DNA from: Linnemannia schmuckeri
Lineage: Eukaryota > Mortierellomycota > Mortierellomycetes > Mortierellales > Mortierellaceae
Length of the DNA: 64,000 nucleotides
Assembly: GCA_029449235.1 (NCBI GenBank)
Contig: JANATG010000005.1
Span: forward strand, 1,054,001 to 1,118,000
Reading direction: 5' to 3'
Position 1 is the first letter of the stretch; each line of letters starts with the position of its first letter. This document shows, one piece after another, positions 13,296 to 24,434 of this stretch. The position numbers and the translations under genes were made by a program. The notes under the pieces were generated by a model, which was given only the letters and a program-made list of their open reading frames with translations, was not told where the DNA came from and ran no database searches.

Positions 13296-14092
13296 CCCTT
13301 GAGGGTCTGACAGCCGACACTACCCTTACAGACAACAGCCTGCCTACGTTTCACTTTGCTTAATAACATCTCCATAGCGCTCACTCATATCATTTCGTAC
13401 TTGCTCTCTCTTCTCTTTTTTCATATATGTGCGCATCACCCCCCTCTCCACTCCACTTAACCTCCTTTCAATACTCTCTACCTTACCACAATCATATCAT
13501 TTCCCTACCCCCTTATCCATCCTTTTTCTCCTTGACCCTCCATCTCGTCATTCCATATCCCCTTCCCTCTTGCTCTCCTTCCTTTTCGCTTAGTTAGATA
13601 GATCCTTAGGAAGAATGAATTTGAAATGGCACTCATAATAAATCACGTTGACGTATCCCCTCCATCCCGGCACGTGGACATGTCTTCCTTTTTTGAAAAT
13701 TGCGTTTAACGCCACCAAAGACTGAGAGAGTGTGTAAATTAAGGGGATGAGAAACAGAGTTGACTGAAAATTTAGCTCACCCAGCTTTCTCTGCACACGG
13801 AGTCCGGTGCCGCAAGGAAGAAAAAGACGCAACAGCCCGATTTGTATTTGTCGTGTCGTTTTGTGTGCTGTCGAACAATGGCGTTTACTTTTCTTCATTT
13901 CTTTTGGTTGAATAACAATTGCCATTTTGCTTTTCTTCAGATACCGTCCTTCAACATGAACCGATCGTAGACAAACACGTAGAAAGTCATAGTCTAATAT
14001 AACCGTCAAACGAGGAGCCGTTTATTTTAAAAAAAAAAAAAAAAAATCCAATCACCCAGTCACGAGAGGAAAAGACCGTGGTTGGGCTATGC

Positions 14093-14123
<31 letters not shown>

Positions 14124-14339
14124 GACGGTGTTGTGCCAGTGTTATGTGATTATATTTCTCATCCGCTCATTATTTTTTATTTTCGACTGATTCTGAAATA
14201 GCGTTCGCATAAAAAAAAAGCTACAGCCTTTATTTTTTTTTCCAGAACGCCCTGTCTTGAGTGCTTCGTTCCCACACTTTTACCGCAAGGGCACGTCAGC
14301 ACATTCCTTCGTGCTTATTCCTTCTCCCTAACTTCCCCT

Positions 14340-14790
14340 TTTTTCGTTATCACACGCACTTATTCAGATTGAAGCTCGAGCTCAAGCGACATGAATGAAA
14401 CTTGACCGAGCGACCGTTGGCGTACTTCCCGCTTCTGTCCCTGCGCAACCGTTGAACCTCCTTCTCGCACACACACACACACATACTCAGACTGGAATTC
14501 GAGCTCGAGCTCAAGTTTCATTTCGTCTAACCGTTGGCGTTTTTTGTCCTTTCCTTCTCCTCGCCATGCCCACTTTTAGTTTGTAGTCACGCGCATATAC
14601 TCGGACGGAAGCTCGAGTGAGAAATAAAACTAGACCGACCGAAAGTTGGCGTTCCTGTCCTTTCTCTTCCTTTCCCTGCCTCCTTTTTATTCGTTCTCAC
14701 GAGCACATACTCAGTCTAAAGGTCGAACTGAGCTCGTGCTCAAGTTTCATCTCGCCCGACCGTTGGCGTTTGTCCCTCCCACCTCCTACT
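14340..14790 (+). repeat. Four-copy diverged tandem repeat, unit 112-117 bp
   Basis: Four units share this order: CAC-G-CA-ATACTCAG-like start, a GAGCTCGAGCTC-like palindromic core, CAAGTTTCAT, a CGACCGTTGGCG box, then GTCCTTTC-like pyrimidines. The TTGGCG boxes lie near 14414, 14531, 14643 and 14760, giving spacings of 117, 112 and 117. Units differ by substitutions and small indels, so the array is not recent. No protein frame runs through it. It may be a regulatory array or a decayed minisatellite. Confidence 0.75.
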
Positions 14791-14845
14791 TCCACCTCCT
14801 CCTCTTCCATTGCATGACCGTTAAACTGTACGTGGGTTACCCTTG

Positions 14846-14893
<48 letters not shown>
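14846..14893. repeat. Poly(A) tract, 48 nt, then GACAAAA heptamers
   Basis: A run of 48 A followed by three GACAAAA copies. It lies about 60 bp after the repeat array. No target duplication was found around it. Confidence 0.9.
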
Positions 14894-14895
<2 letters not shown>

Positions 14896-16377
14896 CAAAA
14901 GACAAAAGACAAAAGACATTAAAAACGAGGAAATGAGGGCAACGGCTAATGAAGAGACAAACAGATATTAGAATGTTGGGCGCATCTGTTGATTAGTCGG
15001 TGTTGTTTTTTTGTAATACCAATCAAAATGAATAAAATACATGTGTAAATAATGGGAGGCAGTCGTAAAAAAAAACGATAATATCAATGTAGTAGACGAA
15101 TAAAAAAAAAAAACTAAATATTATTCCCTCATTGAAGGAATGAAAAGACGCGTTTTGTGATGATCACTCTCTCTAGGAGTCAATAGAGAAGTAAGAAAGA
15201 GAGAGATAGGAGAGATGCAGAGATAGAAAAAAGTGAAGAATTTTTTGTATACAAAAAAATCGCATCTTTGGCCGTTCAGTAGGCATGCACTGAAAACACA
15301 TTCTATTGATTGATGAAGAAGGGGAGTAAAATGCCAAGAGATCTATGACCTTTCCTTTATGGTTGGCGTTCGTTGAGAGCAAGGTCCATAGATTTGCTTT
15401 TTTCCTTCTGTACGTGTGCCTGTGTGTGTATGTGTGGCGTGAAAGTGACAGAGTGGTAGAATAAGTGAATGCCACCGGCATTACGACAGCCCAATTTCAC
15501 TCTTTTTTTTAGCTCGCGTCCACTATTTTTCCTACTTCCTTCCAAGGTTCAATATATTGTCGGGAAGGCAAACCGAGGACGCGCAGGAAGAGCAGGAGGA
15601 CTCAGGTAGCGTCATGTATTGCAAGAAAAGAAAGGGTGAAAGGTTTGAGAGACACCATGAGCACTTTTTCTGTGACCACTACTTTTGAGGGCAGTGGGCT
15701 GTAGGTATCAGCCCAATCTGCACGAACGAAATACTTCTCTTTTTTCTTTCTCTCCCATCCTCTGTTTCTTTCTCTCGCGCCTTCCGTCATTTCACTTGAA
15801 ATTGGATTTGAACCATCCGCACGTATGCACAAACTGGGCGAGGGGGGAGAAGGAGGTACTGTTACGATCGTGCCTTTTCTATTACTCTGAATTATCATTT
15901 TTGAGTTAACGGACACTGGTAAATCATGCCAAACAATAAAACACAAAAAGAAAAGACAACAGCCCTTTTTTCCTTGGACCTTATTTTTGATTGTAGTGCC
16001 ATTGGTAAATGGGCGTCCTCCTTAAAACTTTGTTGATACTATTCTTATAGAACAATAGAGGGCAGAGAATAGTTCAGTAGCTTCAATGAAAGCCAGAAAA
16101 TTGCTTTGACACAAAAGAAGACAATTGGGAAATTGCGAGCAATCGAGTAGATGGTTCACCATTGCGTTCGATTGGTTCACCCAATGGTATAGTGTCCGTT
16201 AGATTATCCTCTTTCGTGTTCTTTTCTTTATCTGCACTGTTGCTCTCATTTTTTATTCATTCACTCATTCACTGACCTTTGGCGATATGATACCAGTTTT
16301 TGATCGTTGTTCAATGATGTCTGTCGTGTCAACTCTTCATTCATACCCTACCCTACCCTTGACACCTTCCTCATTTC

Positions 16378-16384
16378 TATAAAA
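16378..16384 (+). promoter_or_regulatory. TATA box of the small secreted protein gene
   Basis: TATAAAA lies 141 bp upstream of the ATG at 16525 and is followed by a C/A-rich leader, the layout expected for a highly expressed wall-protein gene. Confidence 0.55.
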
Positions 16385-16524
16385 CCCGATCCGGATCCCC
16401 ACATTTCCTATTTTTTTATTCCTCATCACCAACGCAGTTGTCTTCCACATCCACTCCTTCAAACAAAAAACCCAACCACTCAACCCACCTTCTCCCACTC
16501 CACCCCCAAATCACCCTTACCAAA

Positions 16525-16827
16525 ATGAAGTTCACCGCTGTCGCCGTCCTCGCCTTCGCCGCTGTTGCTTTCGCTGCCCCCGAGACTAACACCACCACTA
16601 GCACCACTGGTGGCGTTGCCCCCACCGGTGCTCCTGGTAACACCACCACCACCGCCACCATCCCCGTTGGCCCCAAGCCCACTGGCCCCGCCGCCAACAC
16701 CACCGCCACCTCCACCGGTGGCCCCGCTTCCCCCACCCCCAGCAAGTCTGCTGCCAACAACATGGCCGCCAACGGTGCCATGGTCGCTGCCGCCGGTTTG
16801 GCCGCTGCCCTCGCCATGATTGTTTAA
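16525..16827 (+). CDS. Small secreted Thr/Pro-rich protein, probably GPI-anchored
   Basis: A single-exon protein of 100 residues. The start is preceded by CAAA, and the frame open upstream of it is only leader. It begins with a clear signal peptide, MKFTAVAVLAFAAVAFA, with likely cleavage before APE. The middle is rich in Thr, Pro, Gly and Asn with repeated NTTT and TGG motifs, so heavy O-glycosylation is expected and several Asn-X-Thr sites are visible. The last 20 or so residues (from about GAMVAAAGLAAALAMIV) are hydrophobic and end at the stop, after a small-residue SAANN segment, which is the layout of a GPI-attachment signal. Codons are strongly C-ending, suggesting high expression. It is likely a plasma-membrane or wall-anchored structural protein. 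No family was recognised. Confidence 0.75.
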   Translation: MKFTAVAVLAFAAVAFAAPETNTTTSTTGGVAPTGAPGNTTTTATIPVGPKPTGPAANTTATSTGGPASPTPSKSAANNMAANGAMVAAAGLAAALAMIV

Positions 16828-18085
16828 ATCGTTGTGCCCATCATCCGGTTACCCATCCTTCCTTATTACTCCCCTCTCTCCCAGCCTTGGAAAATAACAT
16901 CTTTTTTTTGAAGAGTTGAGTTTGTTGAAAGTTTTTTGATACATTCTTCTCCATTTTTTGCTCCTCTTTCCTTGGCCGTTATACACTTTTTGTCGTATCG
17001 TAATACACCTTTCCCTTAATCCCTAATAAAAAATGAGTGGTTCATTTTGTTTAATCAAGTGGGTCCCATTCAACAAAAATATATGTTCTCGGTGCAGTAC
17101 TCTCGATTTCTTTAACGCGTACGCCTCTGTTTGCTAACAAATGAAAGGTGGGACGGGATGGTGAGACTAGGAAAAAAAAAAGGCGTTCGCCACCATTAAA
17201 AATGAGCGGAAATTACTGGAGATAAATATTTTGTGCGGAGGTATCTACCGTGTACTATACAGCCTAAAACAAAGATGTGAAAAAATGAGAGCTAACCATG
17301 TTTTACACCAGACGCCAACTGTGCGACCTTGGGCTGTGAATTTGAGAAACTAACCAATTTTGATGGGAAGGAGAGAGAGAAAAGAAAAATCTATTGTCCG
17401 CTCGGCCAGGAACACGCACCCTCGTTTTTTTAAACCCCTTATTTGATTGTTCTTCAAAAAATTGAGCAGGAAGGTGGGTTGAGTGGCCCATGTCAGCTAG
17501 GCATGTATGAAAAATTAATACCCGTGAGAAAACTGGGTGGCACTAAAAGTGGTCAGGGACCTCTATTTCCTATCTTTTCTCGATCTATCCACTCTGCCCA
17601 TCGCCTCTTGTAGAAAACAATAAATGAAAATATGATCCATGTTCTTTATTGATGGCAATAAAACATGGTGAGGTTACTGACGCTAAAAAGGGGAATAGAC
17701 GGAAAACGCTATGGCCATTTAGTTCGTTTTTAGTTCATCTAATAATAAAACGACCTACGACTCTTTTTGGTTTTTTTGTTCATTGTTCCTGGAATTGGAC
17801 AACTAATAAACGTTACGTGACAAAAAACGATGACGGTGACTACAGGGAAGAATGAATGGATGATAGCTCCAGGTGCTCGGTAAACAATGAATGAGAGGGA
17901 GAGAGAATAAAAAGGGTCCCGAGGGGTTGACCGACTCTTTCTTCCTTCTTTCCCTCAAACAATAAACAAAACAATAATCAACCAAACCTCACCTCGCGCT
18001 CCTTCCCGCACTTGCAAACACTTCTCACGTCCCCAAACCCATCCTATCCGAGCAACTGACCCATCTCATATTTATTATCATTAGC
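16828..18085. other. Intergenic, no gene seen
   Basis: Between the small secreted protein gene and the first deacetylase. It is AT-rich with several short A runs. The right end, from about 17900, is the probable promoter and C/A-rich leader of the deacetylase. No RNA gene or repeat was seen. Confidence 0.5.
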
Positions 18086-19903
18086 ATGGTGCACATCAAT
18101 TCTATCACAACTGCGGCCACTATTGCTGTCTCGCTCACCTCTGCATTAACATTGGTCTCTGCCCACATCCCCCTCACTACACACTCATCTGGCCATGGTT
18201 CCCATGCCCTTGAGAAACGACAAGCAGCACCCGCGGCACCAACGACAGGACCAAGCTGTAACACAACCTACGCCCCTGTCGCCGCTGGATCATACCCAGC
18301 AATCGACTGTGTCCCCTTCACTCATGACCCACAAGTCCAGACATGGTTAAAACTAGTCGACTTCTCAAAGACACCTGTTTTCCCCCCTTCCCAGAAGGGA
18401 GTCTGCCCCACGGATAAGACATCAATTCCCCAGGATCAGTGTTGGTGGACTTGTCAAAAGTGTGAGGCGCCTGATGATATCACGTCTTGTCCTACTACTG
18501 GGACATGGGGTCTAACCTTTGATGGTAAGGGAGCTGCCTTCATTTTTCTTGTTTCGAGTAATAAACAGGTTAAGGATGAGGGAGGAAGATGAGCGGAAGG
18601 ATGGCCATTGTGTGCTCATGGTGCGGATGTTATTTTGTGTAAACGACCTCGTCTTTTTTTGCTAATTCGCGTCTAATATCTCGTGACTGTTTGCTTCTCA
18701 CCTTTCCTCACGATCAACCGAACTGACCTAACGACTGACTAACTAGACGGACCGTCTCCTGACTCGCCTCGTCTGTACGATAACCTACTCGAACACAACC
18801 AAAAGGCAACCCTCTTCATCGTCGGTTCTCGCGCCGTCAGTCTCCCAGCAACCCTAAAGCGCGCCTACAACGAAGGCCACCAGATTGCCATTCACGCCTG
18901 GTCCCACAACTCCATGACCTCACTCACCAATGAGCAGATTGTTGCTGAGTTGAAGTGGACCGAGAAGGCTATCTTTGACACTATCGGCGTTACCCCTATC
19001 TATTGGCGTCCACCTTTTGGTAAGCGTTGCGCTTTTCTCAGTAGTAGTTCAGGCTTTTGTTAACAGTGGAGATAGCGCGATGGACTGCACTAACGAACTA
19101 ACTATGTGACGTGACCCCTATTTTTTTTCTTCTGACTGTGTATGCTCATAACAGGCGATGTCGATGCCCGTGTCCGCAACATTGCAGCTCAACTTGGGCT
19201 CAAGACCTCGATCTGGACACAAGACTTCGACACCAACGATGTATGAGCTCCTTTTTTGTGTGTATACCCTTCCTTGTCTCGTTTTGTTCTTTTTTCATCG
19301 TCCGAGCTGTCTCACCCCACGTTTTTTACTTTGCCATCATTTTTCCCCGACATTTGACCCTTCATTTGTTTACGCTTCATTTTTCGCCACCACTCACGGG
19401 AAAATAGTGGAACATTCCTGCAGGAGCTGCTACGCCACAGTCGGTCGTGGATACTTTCAAGGGTTGGCTGGCCAAGATCCCTTCCATGCCACATGGATTC
19501 ATCGTCCTCGAACACGATCGTAAGTCATGCAAGAGACTGCACATTATAGATAAACAAGCTTTATTTAGCAAAAGGCACTAACAAACTTTTTTTCTACTGT
19601 TGACGAAATGATATGATAGTGTTCCCTGAGGAGGTGAATGTGTCGATCAATGGAGTGCTGCCCGTAGCCTATGCGACCAAGGGTCTGTTGATGCAACCCA
19701 TTGCTCAGTGTCTCAATGATGGCAAGCCCTACAAGGAAGGTGCTGGTACATTCAAGCTGTTGCCTGGAGGAAGCGGTGGATCGAATGGAACCAACCCTGG
19801 CAACAAGAATTCTGCCATAGGACTCGGTGATGCCCGTGAAGGACAGGAGGTTCTGACAGTTAGCGCCGTGACATTCTTTGTTGCCTTTGTCATGAACCTT
19901 TGA
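18086..19903 (+). CDS. Chitin deacetylase 1 (carbohydrate esterase family 4)
   Basis: Five exons: 18086-18524, 18747-19019, 19155-19240, 19408-19519, 19620-19903; 397 residues. The enzyme removes acetyl groups from chitin to make chitosan in the cell wall. After splicing, the NodB fold shows TFDDGP (residues 144-149), the metal-binding pair in HAWSH (His196, His200), RPPFGD, DTNDW and VLEHD. An N-terminal signal peptide is followed by LEKR (residues 42-45), a kexin-type site. A Cys-rich segment with CWWTCQKC precedes the catalytic domain, as in other Mucoromycota deacetylases. The C-terminus is hydrophobic (VSAVTFFVAFVMNL), fitting a GPI anchor. The first intron falls inside the second Asp codon of TFDDGP. 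It is in tandem with a close paralog 1.05 kb downstream. Confidence 0.93.
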
Positions 19904-20953
19904 ATCTCTATTGGATTTCTGTCATATTTAGAAAATAAATGATAGATAAACGGCTACCTCTTTTTAATTATTATTAACACTGCGTCCTGACTATCTATGT
20001 GTTTGTCTTCGTTGTTGATGTATGTTTAATTGCCACCATCCACCGGATGAACTTCCTGTTAATCATAGAAGAGCAGAAACATTAAATCATAAATTAGGTC
20101 CCTTGTTTTGTGTTTATCCCTACCTTGCTCTGCCTCTGCTCTGCCATAAGTACAGCTGTTGCGCGGGGGACAGACCCCCTGTTATTATTATCATTCATTG
20201 TTTCCGTACTTTGTTGCTGTTTTCTATATTCGCATCGGGATCGAGCAATTGAATGCTACCCCTGTAGTCTGGCTAAGTCCACGAGTTGAATAGACGTCAA
20301 GTTGGGCGTCATAGTGTGTGTAAAAATACTTTGCCCTCAACCGCCCTTCTTACTTTGTCTGTGCCCTACTGCCATAAAATGAGAAGAGAGAGTGGCTGTG
20401 GCTATTTTGTTGCGTTACGTTGCTTTTCTTTTTTCCGTTGCTTTTTCCTTTTTGCACAAAAGCTAAAAGAAGTAAGTGCTCTCGACCCTCTCCCCCTCCT
20501 TCTCGCACGCGCACATTTACTTCATGACAAGAAACTCTATTTTTGAAAATGGAAAGGGAGAAATGGGTGGTTGGACAACAGTTGCCTGATTAGTTCGGTT
20601 GTGTTCACCCGAAGTACAGTGATGTCGATATCCTCTCCTCTGCCCCTACCTCATCTATGTTGTTCCCCTGATTGTCATAAATAACTTTGTCTTTCTTTTT
20701 CTTTCCTCTCCATTCCTTCATCTGCACTCATACATCTCTCTCTCTTTTCCTTTCTTATATCAAGAGAGGCCTTTCCTTGCACTTCAAAGCAAAAAAACAC
20801 ACCGCCACGTCCTTTCACCATTTTCCTTTATAACGTCCTTCACATCTACCTCATTCTTCTATCATAACTCTCTCTCTCTCACTCGGACACATTCCTTTTT
20901 ACGACCACATCTACCATCCTTTTTTTTAACGCAAGAAAAAATAACATTGAACA
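19904..20953. other. Spacer between the two deacetylase genes
   Basis: It holds the 3' end of the first deacetylase gene and the CT-rich promoter and leader of the second. A short GGGGGACAGACCCCC hairpin lies near 20166-20180. No gene was seen. Confidence 0.5.
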
Positions 20954-22698
20954 ATGGTCAAGATCCTCCCCACCCTTGTGGCGCTCTCCGCCACCCTCTC
21001 AGTCGTCCTCGGACACAAACACCACGGCCACCACGCCGGTCCTAACGTCCACAGTCTCGAGAAGCGTGCCACCACTGCTCCCGAGCCCACAGGTTGCCCC
21101 GCCTACGCTCCTGTTGCCGCAGGTGCCTGGCCCACGCTGGACTGTATCCCATACCCTCAAGACCCCCAGGTTCAGGCATGGCTCAAGTTGGTCGATATGA
21201 CCAAGGTCCCCATCTACCCTCTCTCGAACGATGGTGTTTGCCCCCCTGCGGGTACCACTATCCCTGCGGGACAGTGCTGGTGGACATGCCAGAAGTGCAC
21301 TGCTCCTGATGATATCACCTTCTGTCCTCAGACTGAGACCTGGGGCCTAACCTATGATGGTAAAGTTGTGTATGTGAGAGTGAGGATGTTAATAGATAAA
21401 AAAGAGTTGTCTGTGTGTCTCCCTTTTCTGGATAATATCCATTGTGATTTTCAGCTTTTTTTATTTTTCCGAAAAAAGGAACAAAGAAATGAAAGAATGA
21501 ATGTTTGACTGACCAACCGACCATGCTTACAATCCCCCCCTTTTCTTTCTTCGAATAATAATAATAATAGACGGTCCATCGCCTGACTCGCCTCGTCTAT
21601 ACGACGATCTCAAGGCCCACAGTACCCAGGCAACCCTCTTCATCGTCGGGTCCCGCGCCATCAGCTACCCCGCAACATTGCAGCGCGCCTACAATGAGGG
21701 CCACCAGATCGCCATCCATACCTGGTCTCACCCTTCGATGACCTCGCTCTCGAACGAGCAGATTATCGCCGAGCTGAAGTGGACAGAGAAGGCCATTTTC
21801 AGCGTCATTGGTGTCACGCCCATTTATTGGAGACCTCCCTATGGCGATGTCGATAACCGTGTCCGTGCCATTGCTGCCCAGTTGGGCTACAAAACTTCCA
21901 TCTGGACTGATGGGTTTGATACCAACGATGTACGCTATTCATTTGGAGAGGGAAAAAAAATGTGTCTGGTGTTGCGATGTAAATGATAACTGTCTCAGTG
22001 GTAGGATAAGGGGTTACAAAGAACTAACTCAGCCATCTTTTCATTTCTTAATTTTTTTCCACCGCCTCCATGCCTCTAAACAGTGGAACATCCCTGCAGG
22101 AACCGCTACTCCTCAGTCGGTTGTTGCCACCTTCCAGACCTGGTTGGCCAAGATCCCCAGCATGCCCAACGGATTCATCGTCCTCGAGCACGACCGTAAG
22201 TTTTCTTTTTCTATCACTCTCTCTCTGTTACTATTTTGAGATCGACAAAAAAATATGTAAAAATGAATTCCCATAGCCAACCAATACATAACTCTCTCTC
22301 TTTTTCTCCACTTTTGTCCAATCATCAAAGTGTTCCCTGCTGAGGTGAACGTGTCGATCGACGGTATCCTCCCCGTCGCATTCGCAGACAAGTCCTTGAA
22401 GATGATGCCCATCGCCCGCTGCTTGGGTGATGCCAAGCCCTACAAGGAAGGCGCCGGCACCTTCTCCCTCGCTGGCTCCCCCGCCGCCCCTGCCTCCACT
22501 TCTTCGTCCACTGCTTCGGGCACTCATTCAGGCACTGCTGCTGCTGGCGGTAGCACCACCACTGCTATGGCTAGTGCTAGCACCTCCTCTGGTGGACCCA
22601 CCATCATTAACAACTCTGAAGCCGCTGGATCGGCGTTTCCAGCTGCCTTGATGGTTGGATCTGCGATAATCTTTGCTGTCCTCCCCGCAGTTCTTTAA
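20954..22698 (+). CDS. Chitin deacetylase 2 (carbohydrate esterase family 4)
   Basis: Four exons: 20954-21359, 21571-21929, 22084-22195, 22331-22698; 414 residues. It is the tandem paralog of the upstream gene, with the same domain order and three introns at the same codons. It lacks the intron that interrupts RPPFGD in the first copy: here RPPYGD is uninterrupted. Motifs seen: TYDDGP (Asp135-Asp136), HTWSH, RPPYGD, DTNDW and VLEHD, so the active site appears complete. The signal peptide is followed by His-rich HKHHGHH and then LEKR (residues 35-38), a kexin-type site. The tail is Ser/Thr/Ala-rich and ends in a hydrophobic segment, fitting a GPI anchor. The longer Ser/Thr tail is the main difference from copy 1. 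Confidence 0.93.
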
Positions 22699-23289
22699 GG
22701 ACCATTTATGACCTAGATAAAAAACAATGATTCTTATACTTTTTACATCAAAACACAATATTTTTTTGCTTCAATTAACGTGCTCCACTTTGATGATCAA
22801 AGTGAAACGCGTGGATTTAATACGGCTTTTTCAATTCCATGCTTTCTCAAAATTAAGACCAAAAACACTTAGTTTTTTCTTCATCACCATGAAAATCTGT
22901 TCTTTAGTTCACATTAAATCCCATTTTTATCATCAGTTTGATTTATTTTGTCTCTTTAAAAATTCAGAAAAAAAATGATCAATTTAGCTAAAAAAACATT
23001 CCTCATATGTTTTCTATTGTTGTAATGTCAAAAGAGTAAGCATTTTTTTTTTGTCGTATGCAATTTTATTTCTCCAATGGAAAGCCCACGGGATGGATTT
23101 GATAGTGAAGGGAGCTACATACCAAACTCTTCCAAGAGTCATCCATCAGTCGCAGCCCGATCCACAACCTGGCTCTGCACAGCAATTGCCGCTGCTCCTC
23201 ACAGCTTCAATTGAAGAAAATAAAATTAGTTACGAATGAAGGGGATTCTTCCCATCCTCTCCATCAATGAAGGAAATCCAGGCTGGTGC

Positions 23290-23730
23290 TTTTTTTTTTT
23301 TTATTTCTAGAATTGCCTCTGACATGGCCTATCTGCGCAGTACACGATATTTTTTTAATCTAAGTCTTAACTAGGTGCGCGTACTTATTTTGCACAGAGG
23401 CATTTTTAGTATGCTTGTGCAGGAAGCCGGTTACCCGACAGAATGTACTTGAGCACTTGAAAGGTTGGTCTAAGCGGTCCGCCGTTGTTGGCAGGCTCCA
23501 CACGGCATTCCGACTGGCTCATCACCAGAGTAACAAAGCCATATAGTGGGCATACTCACTCTGTCCATGCACTTGTGTGCGTCTGAGAACTATTTCATCT
23601 CAGGCCTCCTGGACAGGGGAGACTAGCGCAATACCGTCAAATCCTAATTGAGCGTATCTTCGTAGGCCTGAACCCACGACCCTCGCGCTGAGAGGGGGAA
23701 GCTTTACCAACTTGGTGGGCTCGCCCGCCC
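23290..23730 (-). mobile_element. SINE-like element, left-arm copy
   Basis: Read on the minus strand, it begins with a tRNA-like head (GGGCGGGCGAGCCC, AGTTGGTAAAGC, then GGGTTCAGGCC) and ends in a poly(A) tail of 13. It is flanked by a 15-bp direct duplication, GCACCAGCCTGGATT on that strand, at 23731-23745 and 23275-23289. Head, body, tail and duplication are what LINE-mobilised SINEs show. No protein frame is present. Confidence 0.75.
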
Positions 23731-23746
23731 AATCCAGGCTGGTGCC

Positions 23747-23747
<1 letters not shown>

Positions 23748-23789
<42 letters not shown>
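23748..23789. repeat. Poly(A) tract, 42 nt
   Basis: It sits next to the outer SINE target duplication. The matching tract in the right arm (26137-26180) is 44 T. Confidence 0.9.
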
Positions 23790-23790
<1 letters not shown>

Positions 23791-23882
23791 CCAATTTTGA
23801 CATTTTTTTCGCCTATTCATTATACTCAAATTAAAAAATGAGTATATATTGAACCTAAACAAAGGTGCGACAAGAAGCTTAT

Positions 23883-23954
23883 TCCTTGGTAGTATAGTGG
23901 TGAGTATCTCCGCCTGTCACGCGGAAGACCGGGGTTCAATTCCCCGCCAAGGAG
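23883..23954 (+). tRNA. tRNA-Asp(GUC): tRNA-Asp (GTC), left-arm copy
   Basis: A 72-nt, intronless cloverleaf. The acceptor stem TCCTTGG pairs with CCAAGGA, with G as discriminator base. The anticodon arm TCCGC-CTGTCAC-GCGGA gives anticodon GTC. The T arm CGGGG-TTCAATT-CCCCG includes the B box GGTTCAATTCC. T4 and T6 runs follow at 23961-23972 and would end RNA polymerase III transcription. CCA is not encoded, as usual in eukaryotes. Confidence 0.95.
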
Positions 23955-23960
23955 CTTATC

Positions 23961-23972
23961 TTTTGCTTTTTT
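23961..23972 (+). terminator. RNA polymerase III terminator of tRNA-Asp
   Basis: A T4 run then a T6 run, starting 7 nt after the tRNA. The mirror image follows the right-arm copy. Confidence 0.6.
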
Positions 23973-24366
23973 GCGCGCCCTACTTGATAATACCAGTGTT
24001 TGTAACCAGAGACTAGAGGTGTACCCGGTGCGAAGCCCCAGGAGCGCCTCTTCTTTTTTTTTAGTGATTCGGAAACGGATTCTGAGTTATTAAAAAACCC
24101 TAAAAAACTCCTGAAAGATCTAAAGGCACCGGTGAGTAATATGCGTAAGAGGGTCAAGTGTTTTCACAGCACCAGAGCATGCAACTTCCTCTTTGATCAT
24201 CCTGGTTTGAGCAGGCTACGACAACATTATGAGATTTGAACAGGGTACGACAGCATTGTAAAAACTCGATGCTTTTTTTTTTTGTTGTAAGTAGCTCGGT
24301 GCACTGAAAGACGAAAGAAGAGCGAGGCTCTTTTTTGGGGGTTTACAACCGCCTCTGTTGTTCACT

Positions 24367-24434
24367 TGACTAATTGGTCCAATAGACCTTCACTTCGTGA
24401 GGACCTTCGCTACGCGAAGGAGGATTCGATTCCT
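24367..24434 (+). other. tRNA-like A/B-box segment with a perfect hairpin
   Basis: TGACTAATTGG resembles an A box, and GGATTCGATTCC (24422-24433) resembles a B box. Between them is a perfect hairpin, CCTTCGC-TAC-GCGAAGG, like the long variable arm of a class II tRNA. No 7-bp acceptor stem could be paired, so this is not called a tRNA. It may be the head of another decayed SINE or a tRNA relic. It is repeated in the right arm. Confidence 0.35.

Larger units (their letters stand above)
13296..16524. other. Intergenic, with repeat array and poly(A) tracts
   Basis: No convincing gene on either strand. It contains the CT-rich 3' region of the copper-fist gene, poly(A) runs (about 14029-14046, 14098-14123, 14846-14893), the repeat array at 14340-14790, and the promoter of the small secreted protein gene at its right end. 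The 139-residue frame at 13590-14009 (-) has no recognisable features. Confidence 0.5.

Noticed and set aside
16348..16362. CCCTACCCTACCC, telomere-like
   Set aside because: Only two to three units and not TTAGGG phase; ordinary pyrimidine-rich promoter DNA.
16416..16817. 133-codon Val/Ala/Gly-rich minus-strand frame over the small secreted protein
   Set aside because: It is the antisense shadow of a GC-rich, C-ending coding region.
23936..24157. 73-codon frame ending inside the tRNA-Asp gene, repeated at 25769-25990
   Set aside because: It overlaps the tRNA gene and its terminator, contains a Lys run from a T tract, and is duplicated only because the arms are duplicated. No start context or domain supports it.
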